Shown here: positions 1 through 12,266 of the stretch, in pieces
How the letters are laid out: each line of letters opens with the position of its first letter
How positions within the stretch are numbered: position 1 is the first letter of the stretch
DNA from: Gaeumannomyces sp. JS-464
Taxonomy: Eukaryota > Ascomycota > Sordariomycetes > Magnaporthales > Magnaporthaceae
Reading direction: 5' to 3'
DNA: 64,000 nucleotides
Assembly (NCBI GenBank): GCA_002197995.1
Contig: NGZR01000009.1
Span: 186,001 to 250,000, forward strand
Position numbers and translations under genes: made by a program
Notes under the pieces: generated by a model
Told to the model about the DNA's origin: nothing
Databases searched by the model: none
The model's input: only the letters and a program-made list of their open reading frames with translations

Positions 1-2040
1 CCTGCAGCGAAAAAAAGCAAGGGGAGGAGGCTCGGAGCAGGAGATGCGATGTTTGCGTGTTTCTGCCTGCCTGCGTCGAGGCGATGGCTTCGTCATGTAA
101 TGGACGACGCCATCAACCCTAAATGGCGCGTGCTTACTTGAAATGTTAGCTTTAATATCGTCGGCAACATGGGCACAGACCGGACTTTTCGATCTCCCTT
201 CGAGTCTGGGCGATTGGGAAGGATTGCGCCAACCCGGCAGCTGCGGTAGAAGGATCTGGCTGTGCCGCCGCTGCACGATCTCAGGCGGCAGATGGGCGGC
301 TAGGTTGGTTGGCAGGCGACGAGGGAGCCGCCGCCATCCCACCAGGAGCCAGCTAGCTGGGAACCAACCGACACACGATGTCGGGTCTGGGAGTCTCGTG
401 CTGAGGATCGGAGGAAGGGAACAGCCCGCATTCCGTTCGGAGCAATTCCACATACGCCATGAAAGAGGTAAGTCCGAGTCGTCGACGAAGGACCCAAGCC
501 TCATTATCGCGAGCTGGAGGCTCCTTTCGTCCGGACCGAAGCGCCGCCCGAGAATCGCATCTCCAATTGCATCAGAGTTGGCACAGTTTACCCTGTTACT
601 TTCGTAGCATGCCGCCTCCCTTCCACGACAGGCCGACTCCGAGTTGGACGAAGAAAAGGGGCGGCGTCGTGGGCTCGGGGAGAAAAGGGCTGGCTGTACC
701 TCAGAATGCCCGGCCAAGCCGAGCACACCGCCGACACCACACCACAGCCTAGAGCAGCGCAGGATTTCTGCAAGATTCGCCCGGTGGATGCAGAAGACGA
801 ACTGCGGCCGTAAAGGGGGCTGAGAAATGGGTTTGTCATGGTGGCCCTTTCGACGCCGCTCCAATGCGTCTCCATCCAGGGAGCTGGGCGAGGTCAAAGA
901 CCCGGGGCCGGTTCCATAGCTCAATATAGCCTCAGCATGGGTTTAGGGGGCGGTCGACCCGCTAGGCGGTGAAAGGCATGCAGAATATTGGAAGAATCGG
1001 GGCCGCGAGAACCAACCTTAACACTTAGGCTCGCTTCTCCCGAGAAAGCCAAGAGTTGAGGTTGTTCGTGGCCTGGAAAAGCAAAGCCCTCCATTGACCG
1101 AGGGGGGGGCGAAGGCTCGATAGGATTTGCATCATCCGGAACACGATCTTCGCCTGCGTTGAAAACCCATGGCCACCGTCCAAACATAGACCCCGAAGGA
1201 GAAAATGGCCTGCACACATGAAGGAGGGGCTGCGCTTGGCATAATCAAGGGGGCTCTTCGCCGACCAGAGCCCGGGCCTGGGGACCCTGCAGAGGCTCTG
1301 CCAACTCTGATCGACGAAGCGCCGCGGCTGGCTTTTTCTTTGTTGGTGTGGGTATCGTGGCGTGTCTTACCTTCTAGAATCCGGTCTTGCTGTCCCGTGT
1401 CTCTCCTTCGTTTCGTGAGATCGCCCTGGGAAGGGTAAACAAAAAAGGGTGCTCCAAGACAAAAAGAAGAGCACCAGGGGACTGAAAGTTGGCAGATAGA
1501 AATGCGGGAACTGCCTCGTCATGATCGCCAACAGGGAAGTGCCACACTTTGCGATGGCCGATTACTATTTTGATGGATAAAGCCCCAGAATAACAAATCA
1601 CAGCCGTCAGACAAGTAAAATGTCCGACACATTTCATGCCTGGCCTGGACATGGGGCGGACAGTTACTACGTAGGAGGCAGTTTCGAAAGCTGCGTCTGC
1701 CCTCGCTCGGCCCTCCCATATACCGACGCAAGAAAAATGCGCAGGCCCACGTTTCCCCCCCGGCGCCCGTGGGAACTACCTGGCTGCCAGTGGCGGAAGA
1801 CCGTCAACGGGCTCTCTGCTTCGTTTCCTCCCTCAAGCCAAGCCTCCCCAGCTGAGCTGGGTTGAGAGGATTCTCGTTCCGCCGGAATTTCTTCAGGCAG
1901 AGGGGCGCAGGATCTCGAGGCCTCGCTCTCTGACAGACTTGGGAGGGGCTTAGGGGCAGTGGAAATAAAGAATCAAGGTGTCTTGCGGCTGACTTCTCAA
2001 TGCACCCACGCACCACTAGGAAGGCAGGGTCAATCAATTC

Positions 2041-2064
2041 CACACACACACACACACACACACA
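2041..2064. repeat. (CA)12 microsatellite
   Basis: Perfect CA dinucleotide repeat in non-coding DNA. Confidence 0.95.
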
Positions 2065-2977
2065 TCTGCCCTGTCCCCTCTGCCGACTCCTTGAATTTCC
2101 CAGGGCGCCGGGAAATCGTGTTGTTTTTGATTGGGACATCCCGCGAGATTCGGGTGGCTCTCATCGGCCGAGTGGGATTGGGGAGGCAGGCTCCTGGGGA
2201 TGGATGGGACTCTGCATGCTGGCACGCTCACGACTTGGCCCTCAGCCCCCCTGTCTGAATTGGTGACAGGCTCTCCGATCCACTCGATCCAGAAATGGTC
2301 GTGTACCCCACAGGCTTGGCCAGGATGCAAAAAAAAAACCGCGCTCCCCGTTTCACACCCTGGCCACGTTTACCCACGTTTTGGATCCTCGCGAGCCAAT
2401 CAGTACATAGCCGGCGACACTCCTGTGATCATCTGTGCTTCAACTGGGCTGCTGCAACGGTTTCTTGAAGGTGGGACTCCCAGGAAGCCCCGCAAGGCAC
2501 CACAGACCACGTGAAGTGTTGTGCCGAATGTGGAAGGATTTGGCGCAGGAGTCTCTCCCCTTCTTTGCTGGACCGCCAGGGAGCGGAGGGAATTCCAATT
2601 GTTCCCGCAGGACGGGGCAAATCTCGGGTGCGGGCTTGGGTGGTTTTTTCGAATGGGCCATCCACAGAAGTCCGCCGCTTCTGGGCGGACAAGGCTCCCC
2701 TTTACAAATCCCCCAGTCGTTTCTTTTATTCTTTCTATTCCCGTCGTCCAGCGCCCTCCCCCATAAAAGGCGGGGAGCGAACTGAGGGTCACGTTTTCCG
2801 CATGGGGAAGCCCCGTCCGTTGTCGCCGGCCTGTCAAAACGAGGGCGGAGTCGCAATGTGGTTTCGCTGCCCTGCCAGACGGAGGGAGGGCCACCGCACA
2901 CAGGGTCAGTCTCAGGCGTGTGCTGCCTTGGGGCCGCTTCACCGCAATATGGCGCCGTCTTGAGACGGGATGGGAAA

Positions 2978-2995
2978 GGGGGGGGGGGGGGGGGG
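2978..2995. repeat. 18-base G homopolymer
   Basis: Uninterrupted run of 18 G. Such runs are unstable and hard to sequence, so the exact length should not be trusted. Confidence 0.9.
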
Positions 2996-3210
2996 CGCTA
3001 GCTACATAGACCTCGTGTTTGGGTGTGATTTTCTTGTGGTGGCAGCTTCAGCCGACGCTTCTCTCCGCTCGACTGGCGACCTCCCCGATCGAGAGGACGT
3101 CGGGGTGTTACCAAGCATCTAAGGGGGATCCTCTAATCTCGCAGGCGCTAGCTTCGACGAGACGGCCATCTCGGCACATGGACGCGGAATACCTGGGTAA
3201 CAGACTCTGG

Positions 3211-3235
3211 CCTAGCCTAGCCTAGCCTAGCCTAG
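3211..3235. repeat. (CCTAG)5 repeat
   Basis: Five perfect tandem CCTAG units followed by CTGAC. The unit shares its core with the CCTAGGTACC motif that recurs in intergenic DNA across this window. It is not a telomere repeat, because TTAGGG is absent. Confidence 0.9.
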
Positions 3236-6107
3236 CTGACTCTACCATGACCTAGGCGTCGGCGCTCGGCAAAGGCAGTTAGTTGATGAGACCGAAAAGT
3301 GGTAGTAGGAGCACATAAAAAGTTCGCGCCGGTGCTTAGTACGACGCGGCCGGGCGTCGGTGGCGATGGGGATCGTCGAACACTGGGAATTCCCGGCGCC
3401 ATTGCGTGCAGGACGGCAGCATGATTGCCTCTTCGGGCCAAGGCACCTGGAATAGGAAGCCGTTTCAATAAACTCAGACCGCAAACACGTTTCCTGTCGA
3501 TCCGACAGAATGTGATGGCCGGTATGTCCTTTTCCTGACCAGGGAGCCGGGCCAGCTCTTGCATTCTACATACAACCCTCGACCATGTTCGACGAGGGTT
3601 TGTCGTTGCGTTTGCCGCCGCCGATGCCGCTGTCGTCTCTCTCTCACTCCCTCTCTGCCCTGGGGCAGACAGACGTAAGCGCCATGGTGCTGGCGATCGG
3701 ACGAAGGACGAGAAGCGGAGGCCAAAAAGGAATGGCCCGTCTGCCCGACGCTGAACAAGCATCGTATCCTGCCTCGCTGACGTGGTACCGGCCCTTTCGG
3801 AAGACGGGGAAGCGGTGCAAGTGCAAGCCTAGTGTATGCGTGGCACAGCACCGGCCTTGCAGGAGGAGCTTTTGGGCAGTGACACATGTGCTCCCCCGCA
3901 AAGCCCTCGCCGTTGACTTGCAGCCGTGCATGTGTGACGCTTTCCCGCTCTATCTCTCTACCAAACAAATACAAATGCAAATACAAATGCAAAATATCAC
4001 CCGTGGGCGTTCCCGAAAGGCCAAGGCGGGTGGGGATGTGGGCGTGCCACTGGCTGCTGGCGCCGGTGCGTCTGAACCTTGACGGCAATGTCTAAGCTAA
4101 GTGTTATTGTTATTTTTTATTTTTTTTGCCCCCGCGACCCGCACGAGGCTGTCATGCGGTTGCGACCTTCTTAAGTCGACGGCGCCCACATCGGATCTGG
4201 ACAGCTCTTGGCGCAGGCAAGAGGCGGCGGGCTGCCGGACGTGAACCCGGTTCATAGGTAGTGTCGTTGGGGGCTGTGTGTTTTTTATTTTCTTATTTTA
4301 TGTGCTTGCTTTTATCGCAGCGCCACAATGGATCAGAGGGAGGGAGCATTCTCCTGGTAATCACAATGGCGAGAAGGAAACAAAACAGCATGGCAAAGTC
4401 CGAGCTGGCGATATGTTGGCAAGGGGTGTTTGCCGCCGACCAGGATTGAGAGACCAACATGCATCAATCCAGAGCAGGAGGCTAACGTCGGTATCGGGTT
4501 AGACGCCCGTCACCTTATTTGTTGGTCCGGGGCAGACCCCAAGCTCATCCCATGGGCCGCCAATCCCGATGCTCCTACGGGAATTGACGACTGCCGAGTG
4601 CGAGCTTGGATGCCCGCGGGACGTACTGTAGGCAGATGCCTAGGTACCTAGGTAGAGGTACGTTTGACATGTTACGTTGCGGACAGAGAGCGTGAGAGCG
4701 TCGCCATCACCCATCCGAGCAGGCGTATTCTCAAATCAGGGATGGGCCATTGGGGGCGCAAGGTGGCTTGCGCTTGCGTGCTCTCGCTTGCGTGCGCATC
4801 GCATTGAGGCTCTCATTGCACGCACAGGCTCGTCGACCAGTCGCGCCTCGTCACTGGCTAGGCTGGCCGGCTCGCCCAGATGTGCTGCAGGGCCGATCCT
4901 TCATGCACGGGGCGGGCTTTGGGTTGCCACCAGCCAAAGACGGCTCCCGATTCACTTTCGCGGTGCCTGCGAGGCCAGCGTCTGGCCGTGGGAGCCTCTA
5001 GACAAGAGGCTGGCAGCCACGCGCCGGCAGGTGACGAGCTAGCGAGTTAATCACGACGGGAGGGTCCGAAACACTCGCAATTTGAAATGCAATATCGGCC
5101 TGTTGGTGGGCAGCGCGAATGAGCGGCTCACGATGGCGCCTTCCCAGATGGGACGGGCGGGCTTTTTGCATGGCTCCGGACCCTATTTCTAGCGCTGCCC
5201 CATCTGCTTTGTTGGAGCCATCCTCGGCCGCGCCCCGCTTTTCGACGGAGGCGGCCATTCATGGACCAGATTCCGGAGGGTTTGTTCAAGCAGCAGCGAC
5301 GGAGCACAGACGAGGTTGAGAGGGCCCCACAGGGAACTGCTACCCAATCGGGGCTAGTGCTGCGGGAAGGCCCAGAAGTCCTGCAAGGGCCGTGGTGTTT
5401 GACTTGGCGCCAGCGAGGGGCCCAATTGGGACCCCGGGTGAGGGGCACCCCTGACGTCTGCGCCAGCGTCGAGCGTGGGCGGCGTGCCGCCAAGCTGCCG
5501 GGGCTCCCCTGCAGCAGCCACAAAGCACTGGCAGACAGACTGGCTCTAGGGGGGCGGCAGCCGCACGCCAGCGACGGCTCTGGCGCCCACACACAAACCA
5601 GCCGCCGCACTGCCGGGCCGGACACTGACACTCACCAAAAGACGAGCCCCCCTGTGGCCCGATTCAGGCCTTTCGCCAGGCCAGCGCTCCACCTCGTCCA
5701 GATTCCCTGATCATGCCAGGCCCTGTTCCCCATCCGCGTAGGACGGCTGCGTGCGTTCCCTCGGCCTGGCCGGGGTCCTGCTGTGAAGCACCCACCCCCT
5801 GGTCCCCTGGTCCTCGTCTTCCGTTTGGCCCGCCAGTTGATGAGCCGCCGCTGCTCTTTATTTACTGCCGCCTCGCCCACCCCCTCCGGACCACGGTTGA
5901 TCCTATTGTCCAAGTCCGGTTCATGCAGGCGCAGCAAGCTTAGACAGCCGTCCTTCCTTTTTTTCTTCCTTCTATTCTTCCTTCTTGGTTTCTTTGGGGT
6001 CCAAGAGATCTACCTTCACGCACTGAGCTTCCTTCCCGCCTGGTCGTGTTGGGTTTACCGTTTCCGACAAACAACCTCTTTATTATTTTATTTCGGCACA
6101 GATCAGA

Positions 6108-6113
6108 TATAAA
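6108..6113 (+). promoter_or_regulatory. TATA box of the subtilisin gene
   Basis: TATAAA lies 233 bases upstream of the start codon and is followed by a long CT-rich leader, a common arrangement for strongly expressed fungal genes. Inferred from sequence only. Confidence 0.5.
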
Positions 6114-6340
6114 GACAAGCCCCCGTCTGTCCTTTTCACTCTTTGACTTCTAGCCCGCCTAGTTGAGCTGGCAGGCAGATTCGCTTCGACACCGAACACC
6201 TGTTCTTCACTTGCTACCGCCTCACGGACCTCCCACGCTCTCTCTCCTCGGAACCCTAAAAGCAGACAGCGTCTCTTTTCTTCGCTTCTTCAACCCTCCT
6301 CTTTTTATTCTTCTTGTGCTGGTAACAGAATCACAGCAAG

Positions 6341-7810
6341 ATGGCTCCCATAACCTCCATCCTGGCCCCTCTTGCCGCCGCGGTCGCCGTCCTGGCGCCG
6401 CTGGCCAACGCCGCCCCTAGCCTCTTCAGGGAGGGCAAGTTCATGGGCCTGCCGCTCGCCAACTCCGAGGCCCTGAACATCATCCCAGCAGCTTCATCGT
6501 CGTCTACAACAGCAGCATGGACCCGGCCGACATTGACGCCTCACAGGCCTCCATCAAGGCCACCATCGCGAAGCGCAACGTGTACAAGGTTCGCTCGACG
6601 GCCGCCAGCTGTCGACCCGCGTCGAGTCCTGCCAGATCAACAAGTGGAGGGCACTGATGCTGGACGCCGACGACAAGACCATCCTGGACATTATGAAGGA
6701 CCCCACCGTCGCCTACGTCGAGGGTGACGCCAAGGTCCAGCTCAACATCCCCCAGAACCCCGAGGTGGTTGAGGAGGAGGGCGACATGCACGCTCTGCCC
6801 GCCGATGCCGCTGGCCCGCTCACCAAGCGCGCCACTGCCACCCAGAGCGGTGCTCCCAACGGCCTGGCCCGCCTGAGCTCCTCCGAGCCCAACGCTGCCA
6901 CCTCGGGCACCTACTCTTTCGACGACACTGCCGGCCAGAACATCACTGTCTACGTTGTTGACACTGGTGTCCGCACCACCCACGCCGAGTTCGAGGGCCG
7001 TGCTACCTTTGGCGCCAACTTCATCAACAGGGTGGTACGTATCTTTTTTTGCTGTTTGCTGTTTGCCAACGTCTCATTTTTAACTAGGGTTGCTCACATT
7101 TACTCTTTATGTAACAGAACCAGGATGAGAACGGCCACGGCTCTCACTGCGCTGGCACCATTGCTGGCAAGACCTTCGGTGTCGCCAAGAAGGCCAACAT
7201 CGTCGGTGTCAAGGTTCTTGACGCCAACGGCGGTGGCTCCAACGCCGGTGTCATCCGTGGCATGGCCTTCGTTGCTGAAGACGCCAAGGCCAAGGGCCTG
7301 GCCCGCAAGTCCGTCATGAACATGTCGCTGGGCGGTGCCACCTCCAGGGCCGTCAACGAAGCCATCAACAACATCCGCGCTGCTGGTGTCGTCCCCGTCG
7401 TCGCCGCCGGCAACGAGAACCAGGACGCCAGGAACTCTTCCCCCGCCTCTGCTCCTGGTGCCATCACCGTCGGTGCCATCGACCAGCGCACCGATAGGAA
7501 GGCTGGCTTCTCCAACTTTGGTACTGTCGTCGACATCTTCGCGCCCGGCGTCAACGTCCTCAGCGTTGATGCCAAGTCCGACACTGGTTCCAAGAACCTG
7601 TCGGGTACCTCGATGGCCTCGCCCCACGTCGCTGGCCTGGCCGCCTACCTGATCGCCCTCAAGCCCGAGCTCACTGCGGGCGGTGACGTCACCAAGGTCG
7701 CCGACGCCGTCGATGCCGAGATCAAGACCCTCGCAACTGCCCAGAACGCCCGTGTCGCTGGCAACCCCACCGGCACCACCACCCTGATCGCCAACAACGG
7801 CAACGTATAA
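6341..7810 (+). CDS. secreted subtilisin-like serine protease (S8A, proteinase K type), with two apparent frameshifts in the propeptide
   Basis: An extracellular or vacuolar endopeptidase of the proteinase K group. The protein starts with a signal peptide ([20 protein letters not shown], then LANA). An I9 inhibitor-like propeptide follows and ends near the Lys-Arg before [17 protein letters not shown]. The catalytic domain shows the Asp (VVDTG), His (NGHGSHCAG), oxyanion Asn (AAGNE) and Ser ([11 protein letters not shown]) motifs. One intron spans 7035-7117 (GTACGT...ACAG) just before the His motif. The propeptide is in three frames. A base seems missing in the C run at about 6484-6486, and another at about 6588 (AAG-GTTCGCTC would read K-R-S-L with one more C). 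With both restored the product is 462 residues. The catalytic domain is intact, so I favour sequence error over a dead gene. Confidence 0.88.
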
Positions 7811-10800
7811 AAATCTCCAACCAGTTTATTGGATTTTTGTACATACACCATTGAGGGCGCCCAGGGGAACTATTAGGGGCGCAACGGGACCATCTTTCTG
7901 CTGCCGAGAGGGGACCAAAGAAAACAACGACAACAAAAGAGACAACAAATAAACAGATATTTGCTGGACATCATAGAAGCACATTCCCCACGCTGTTTTT
8001 CTTGCACTCATCAGCTATATTTATGACAAGCATTTATTTTCATCTTTTCACACCTGCGTTCCCTGCGCTTTTGTCCCTCTCTCCAACCGCACCCTAATCC
8101 GATGTCTTGGTCGACACATGGGTCTTTCAATGGTTTGGCAGAGTGTGGAGACGGCTTTTTTTTTTCCCCTCCCGTTTTACTGGTGACTTGAGTGGGATCT
8201 TCACCTCCAACAGCACCGGACCGGGCAACTACTCATCGGACACACGGCGTTTTCGTTTTTTTCCCTCATCTCTTTGCAACCGCGAGCACACGAGTTATTG
8301 AGTCGGCAATTTGCCCTACTTTTCTTGGTTATTCACTTGAAGGGCCGTGCGGTCGACTGAAGGGCGACGGGGAACCAATACGGGGTGTGGAAACAAAGTG
8401 GAAGGATCTAATACTAGCCTCGAGGTTATCCGTTGCCTCTTTTTTCCCATCCTCGTGCCCTGATCTCTTCTTAGCTCCATGGTCTAGCGGGGGACAATCC
8501 AGGCAGATCTCCAAGCCATTGTACATAGTGTTTTCTTGGATTATTCGTGTCTTGGACAATTTTTTTTTCTTCTCGTATTTCATCTCAAGCTATGCGTGCG
8601 TGTTCCGCCATTGCATTGAGTTTCCTCGAACAAAAACACCGCATACGACCAAAACGCAGAGCAATTTGATGCCAATTTCAAGAGAAAAGCCAAGCCCAGT
8701 CACCCAAGTTTCAAAGTGCAGTGTCGCCCTGCCCCGCCGTCACCAGTCAGTCGTTCGGTCAGCGGCCCAAGCCTGTCTATCTCTCTTTGACCTTTTCCTC
8801 CGAACTACGGAATGGACACGAGCACTGACTGGCTCCTGCTCGCGGTAGCGGTGGCGGGCGCTCGGCCCGTCCAAGAGACGCGACAAACATTTGGCCTCCA
8901 GGGGATCAGCCGGGCGCTCTTGTTGGACACGGGCGATCTGGTCAATCGATCCCAGATGGACACATTATTTCCACTCGCGGGACCCGGAAAAAAACAAAGC
9001 ATCCGAGAGCCAGGAGAGGCCAAGCGAAAAGCCAAGCGTTCCGACACGTTTTGTCGGTCCAAGACTTGGTTAACCTCGCGGGGTGTATGTAGTATTCTTC
9101 TCTCGATTTCTGGGGATATTTGTTCCTCGGCACAGCCACCTCTAGTCTAGCCATTCCAGCTTACTTGTTTGCTCGCTTGCTCGAGGTCTGGCGAGGGGCA
9201 CATCATACACGGAACGCCGGGCTTTACTGAGAAAAGGACTTTGCGAAGAGGGCGGCGGCCCTGGCGAGGATTTACATGCACGTCTTTTGCCGCATTTGGT
9301 TATTCCCGCAAGCCTACAGTAGAGGGAAAAGAAAAGCCCCTTTCGCAGATCTCGAGCCGCACAGATCTGCCCCGCCCTCGATTAGGTGTCTCGGTGCTTT
9401 CTTATCTTTTTCATCGCTGTTCAGGAGGCGTGCGTTATTGTCCTCGAGGGTTTAGACACAACTACTACCACGCCCTCATGGATAAATTGGAATCCACGGA
9501 CGGACATACTCTGTCACCGATTCGTGCACGAGAAGAAAAAAAAGGGGAGACCGACTACGCAACGCAAGGCAATACAACACAGCCAAACAGTTGAAAGTCG
9601 AGACGAAAAGCAGGGGGTGCTGCTACGCAGTGTGAGGGGTTCGCTTTGCAGGTTACACACCCCCGTCATTTATGTTGCACCTTCTCCGACGCTGGGCTTC
9701 CGCGTGAATAAGCGTGTTTGGGGTTCAGGTTGGTTGGCCGCCTTTTTAGTTCCAAAATAGAAACCCGTGTCTGCAGCGGTGACCAATGCCATCACCTGTG
9801 CCCGAATGAATGAACCGAACCGAACAGAACACAACAGAGCGACCGACGAGGACGAACTAGTCGGTGCACACGCAATACACACGTCCAGCACGAAAACCCG
9901 TTCCCGTATCGCCGGATTCATCTCAACCAACCGGCCCTCGCCCCATCCCCATCTCTCCCTCCCTCTCGTGGATTGATTGGCCTAGGCCTCTTAGGGCAAG
10001 TGGGCGGGCGGCGCTTGTTTCAACCGCCCCAATCCACGAGCGCCTCCCCGTTTCAATCGCTCGTTTGGCGTTTTGCCGCAGGTGGATCAAGCCTAGGTGA
10101 AAGGAATGACCAGGCTGTTTGGCCGTAAGGAAAGGAAAAAAAAATACAACAAAGTATGAAGAATTGGAAATTAAAGCAAAATAGAAAATACCATATCACA
10201 GCAAGCAAGTCAAGTTGGCTGCCGCCACCAACCCCAGGTCACACCCTCCTTGTGAAAAGGAGAGTGGCTCCCATGTTTGATGTGATGATGATGCCGGACA
10301 CGGACGGGAGGGAAATGTGGAGGACGGGAGCGGCTAGGTTGGGCACCGGATAAGGAAAACTCGGAGGAACAAAACATCGATGCCAGCGGTCTCCCGGCTC
10401 GGCCTCCCGGGCCCTAGGGACACACGTACAAGCACGGGACTCTCTCCCCTTCATTCACCGAGGAGACGATTGGCAAGCGATAGACAGAGAGGAAACCGAG
10501 ACCGGTGGATAACACGGGCGATATTGGCAAATACATGACCGATAGTCACAAGCAAGACACACCGGAGCAAGACCCGGTCGGTCCGTACACAGCTGGTCCC
10601 AAGTCAGATCCGCATGAACAACCCGGCAGATCAGAGATGCAGCATAGATCCGTTGGCTCACTGGAGACGCACCCGAGTGGTAGGTAGGCTCGTAGGTGGC
10701 TCGACAAGACACTGTCTCTCTGCCTCCCGTCCCGCCCCTGATATCACGATCAGTATTTAGAACAGGGACAAGCCGTCAAGGCGAAGGACGGAAAAGACCA

Positions 10801-12266
10801 AATAGAGAACAACGATTGAGTGGCAAAGAAAAGAAAAAAAGCGTCCGTATCCGGTCTCCAGCCCATGGTGGCATCGACTGACTGCATGAGTCGCCCAGAT
10901 CGAGTCGCCGGTAAGACGACGATTCCGAGCAGGGTTTGCCCAAAAGTATAATGCCCGATTTCGGACGAACGCCGTCTCTTCGCGACGTAGTGCAGCTTAC
11001 AAACGCAGGTGAACGACAGAGAAGGAGGCTTGAGATATTGGGGTTTATAGAGAGGGAAAAAAAAAAAAAAAAAAAAAAAAGGGAAAAGTGTGGTGAGAGA
11101 TGCGTATCCATCTTCAAAATGGATATACCGATCCCATGCTCACCGACCAGGCTTGTCCTCTTACCAGCAGGGAAAGAAGGGGACCAGAACCGCCACAGGA
11201 CGTCCCTGGCCTCTGTGTGGGGGGCACGGAAAGCCGGATTTGTTTCTTCCTCGTCCTCGCCCTCGTCTGAGAACCATCCTATCCATCTCGCTCCGCCCGT
11301 CTGTCGTCACCCACAAGTCACAGGACACAGACGAGCCAAGGCAGACGAGACGGCCTCTCTTTCTGTCCCGGAGCTCAAGCCGCTCACCAACAGCCAAGAC
11401 ATTGGGCCCAAGGGAAGTAAAGCCGTCGGCCTCTGCTCGGCTTGGCTGACTGGCAGCCATGACCATGAGATGATAGCCTCGACAGCGTCCCCCTCACGCG
11501 CTCGGCGGTGTCACATAAAGCGCAAGATGGAGACGGTGGACAGACCCTCTCCTACACAACACGCGATTGGAAGCCCAAATCACAAACACGACAGTATTAT
11601 TAAGCATCTACCAAGAGGACAACAGCAAAAGAGGCACTTGAGTTGTATGACGCACAAGACACAGCAACCGGGGAGGAAAATGTTTGCAATCCGTTTCAAC
11701 AGGCCCCCTCCTGGAAGAGTGAAAGAAGGCCCAAGTCGCCACGTGCCCGTTTCCAGGCTACTTGCCAATAAGAGGTTCGATATCAGCACATCTTCGGCAC
11801 AACCAACAGTCATTGAAAGGTGACTGGATTGCAATTTGACATCCGTGCTAGCCATCCCATCTGGCTCGTGAGGTGTTCTCAGTGGTCCCAGCCCATCGTC
11901 TGACGGGCACCTGCCGCCGTCTTGCCAACAAGGAAACCGGCCGCTCGGTCCGAAGAGAAACATGGGAAGAACCCCAGACTCGAGTCGTAACCCATCTTGA
12001 ACCTGTTCACTGTGGTCAAATAAGGGAACGACTTGCATAGGCACGTTCGTCGTGGGTGGCATTAGATAGTTAATAATACGGAGGGCATCGCGCCCTCTGG
12101 CGCCCTCGGCGCTAGGCTGTAGACAAATATATACCAATTCAGCGGTATGTGCTGTGTTCCATCTTGAGAGAACTGACGCAGAGCCCCAACAAGTATGTGG
12201 AAGCCGGTGACGGGGTGATGGCGAAAAAGAACTTTCCGGAAACAGGGAGAGGCGGGAGATAATGCT
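7811..12266. other. 4.4 kb without a convincing gene
   Basis: The 3' side of the subtilisin gene and the 3' side of erg9 both face this stretch. Open frames are short or cross simple repeats. The longest (10936-11823, +) is open through a 24-A run that is translated as poly-lysine and has no recognisable domain. GC content is similar to the neighbouring non-coding DNA, and I see no transposon signature. Confidence 0.55.
11057..11080. repeat. A24 homopolymer
   Basis: Run of 24 A on the + strand in non-coding DNA, flanked by GAGAGGG and GGGAAAAG. Confidence 0.9.

Larger units (their letters stand above)
1..6340. other. long gene-poor region upstream of the subtilisin gene
   Basis: Open frames on both strands are short, overlap one another, often begin at non-ATG codons and show no domain I recognise, so I call no gene. 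The stretch contains a (CA)12 tract, an 18-G run, a (CCTAG)5 repeat, a short ACAAAT/GCAAAT repeat near 3965-3990, and a CCTAGGTACCTAGG palindrome at 4639. The last 400 bases are pyrimidine-rich and form the promoter and leader of the subtilisin gene. Confidence 0.6.

Noticed and set aside
3211..3235. Tandem CCTAG units considered as interstitial telomere repeat
   Set aside because: Fungal telomere repeat is TTAGGG; the unit here is different and only 25 bases long.
10936..11823. 295-residue open frame on the plus strand
   Set aside because: It is open only because a 24-A run reads as poly-lysine; the rest has no domain and irregular composition.
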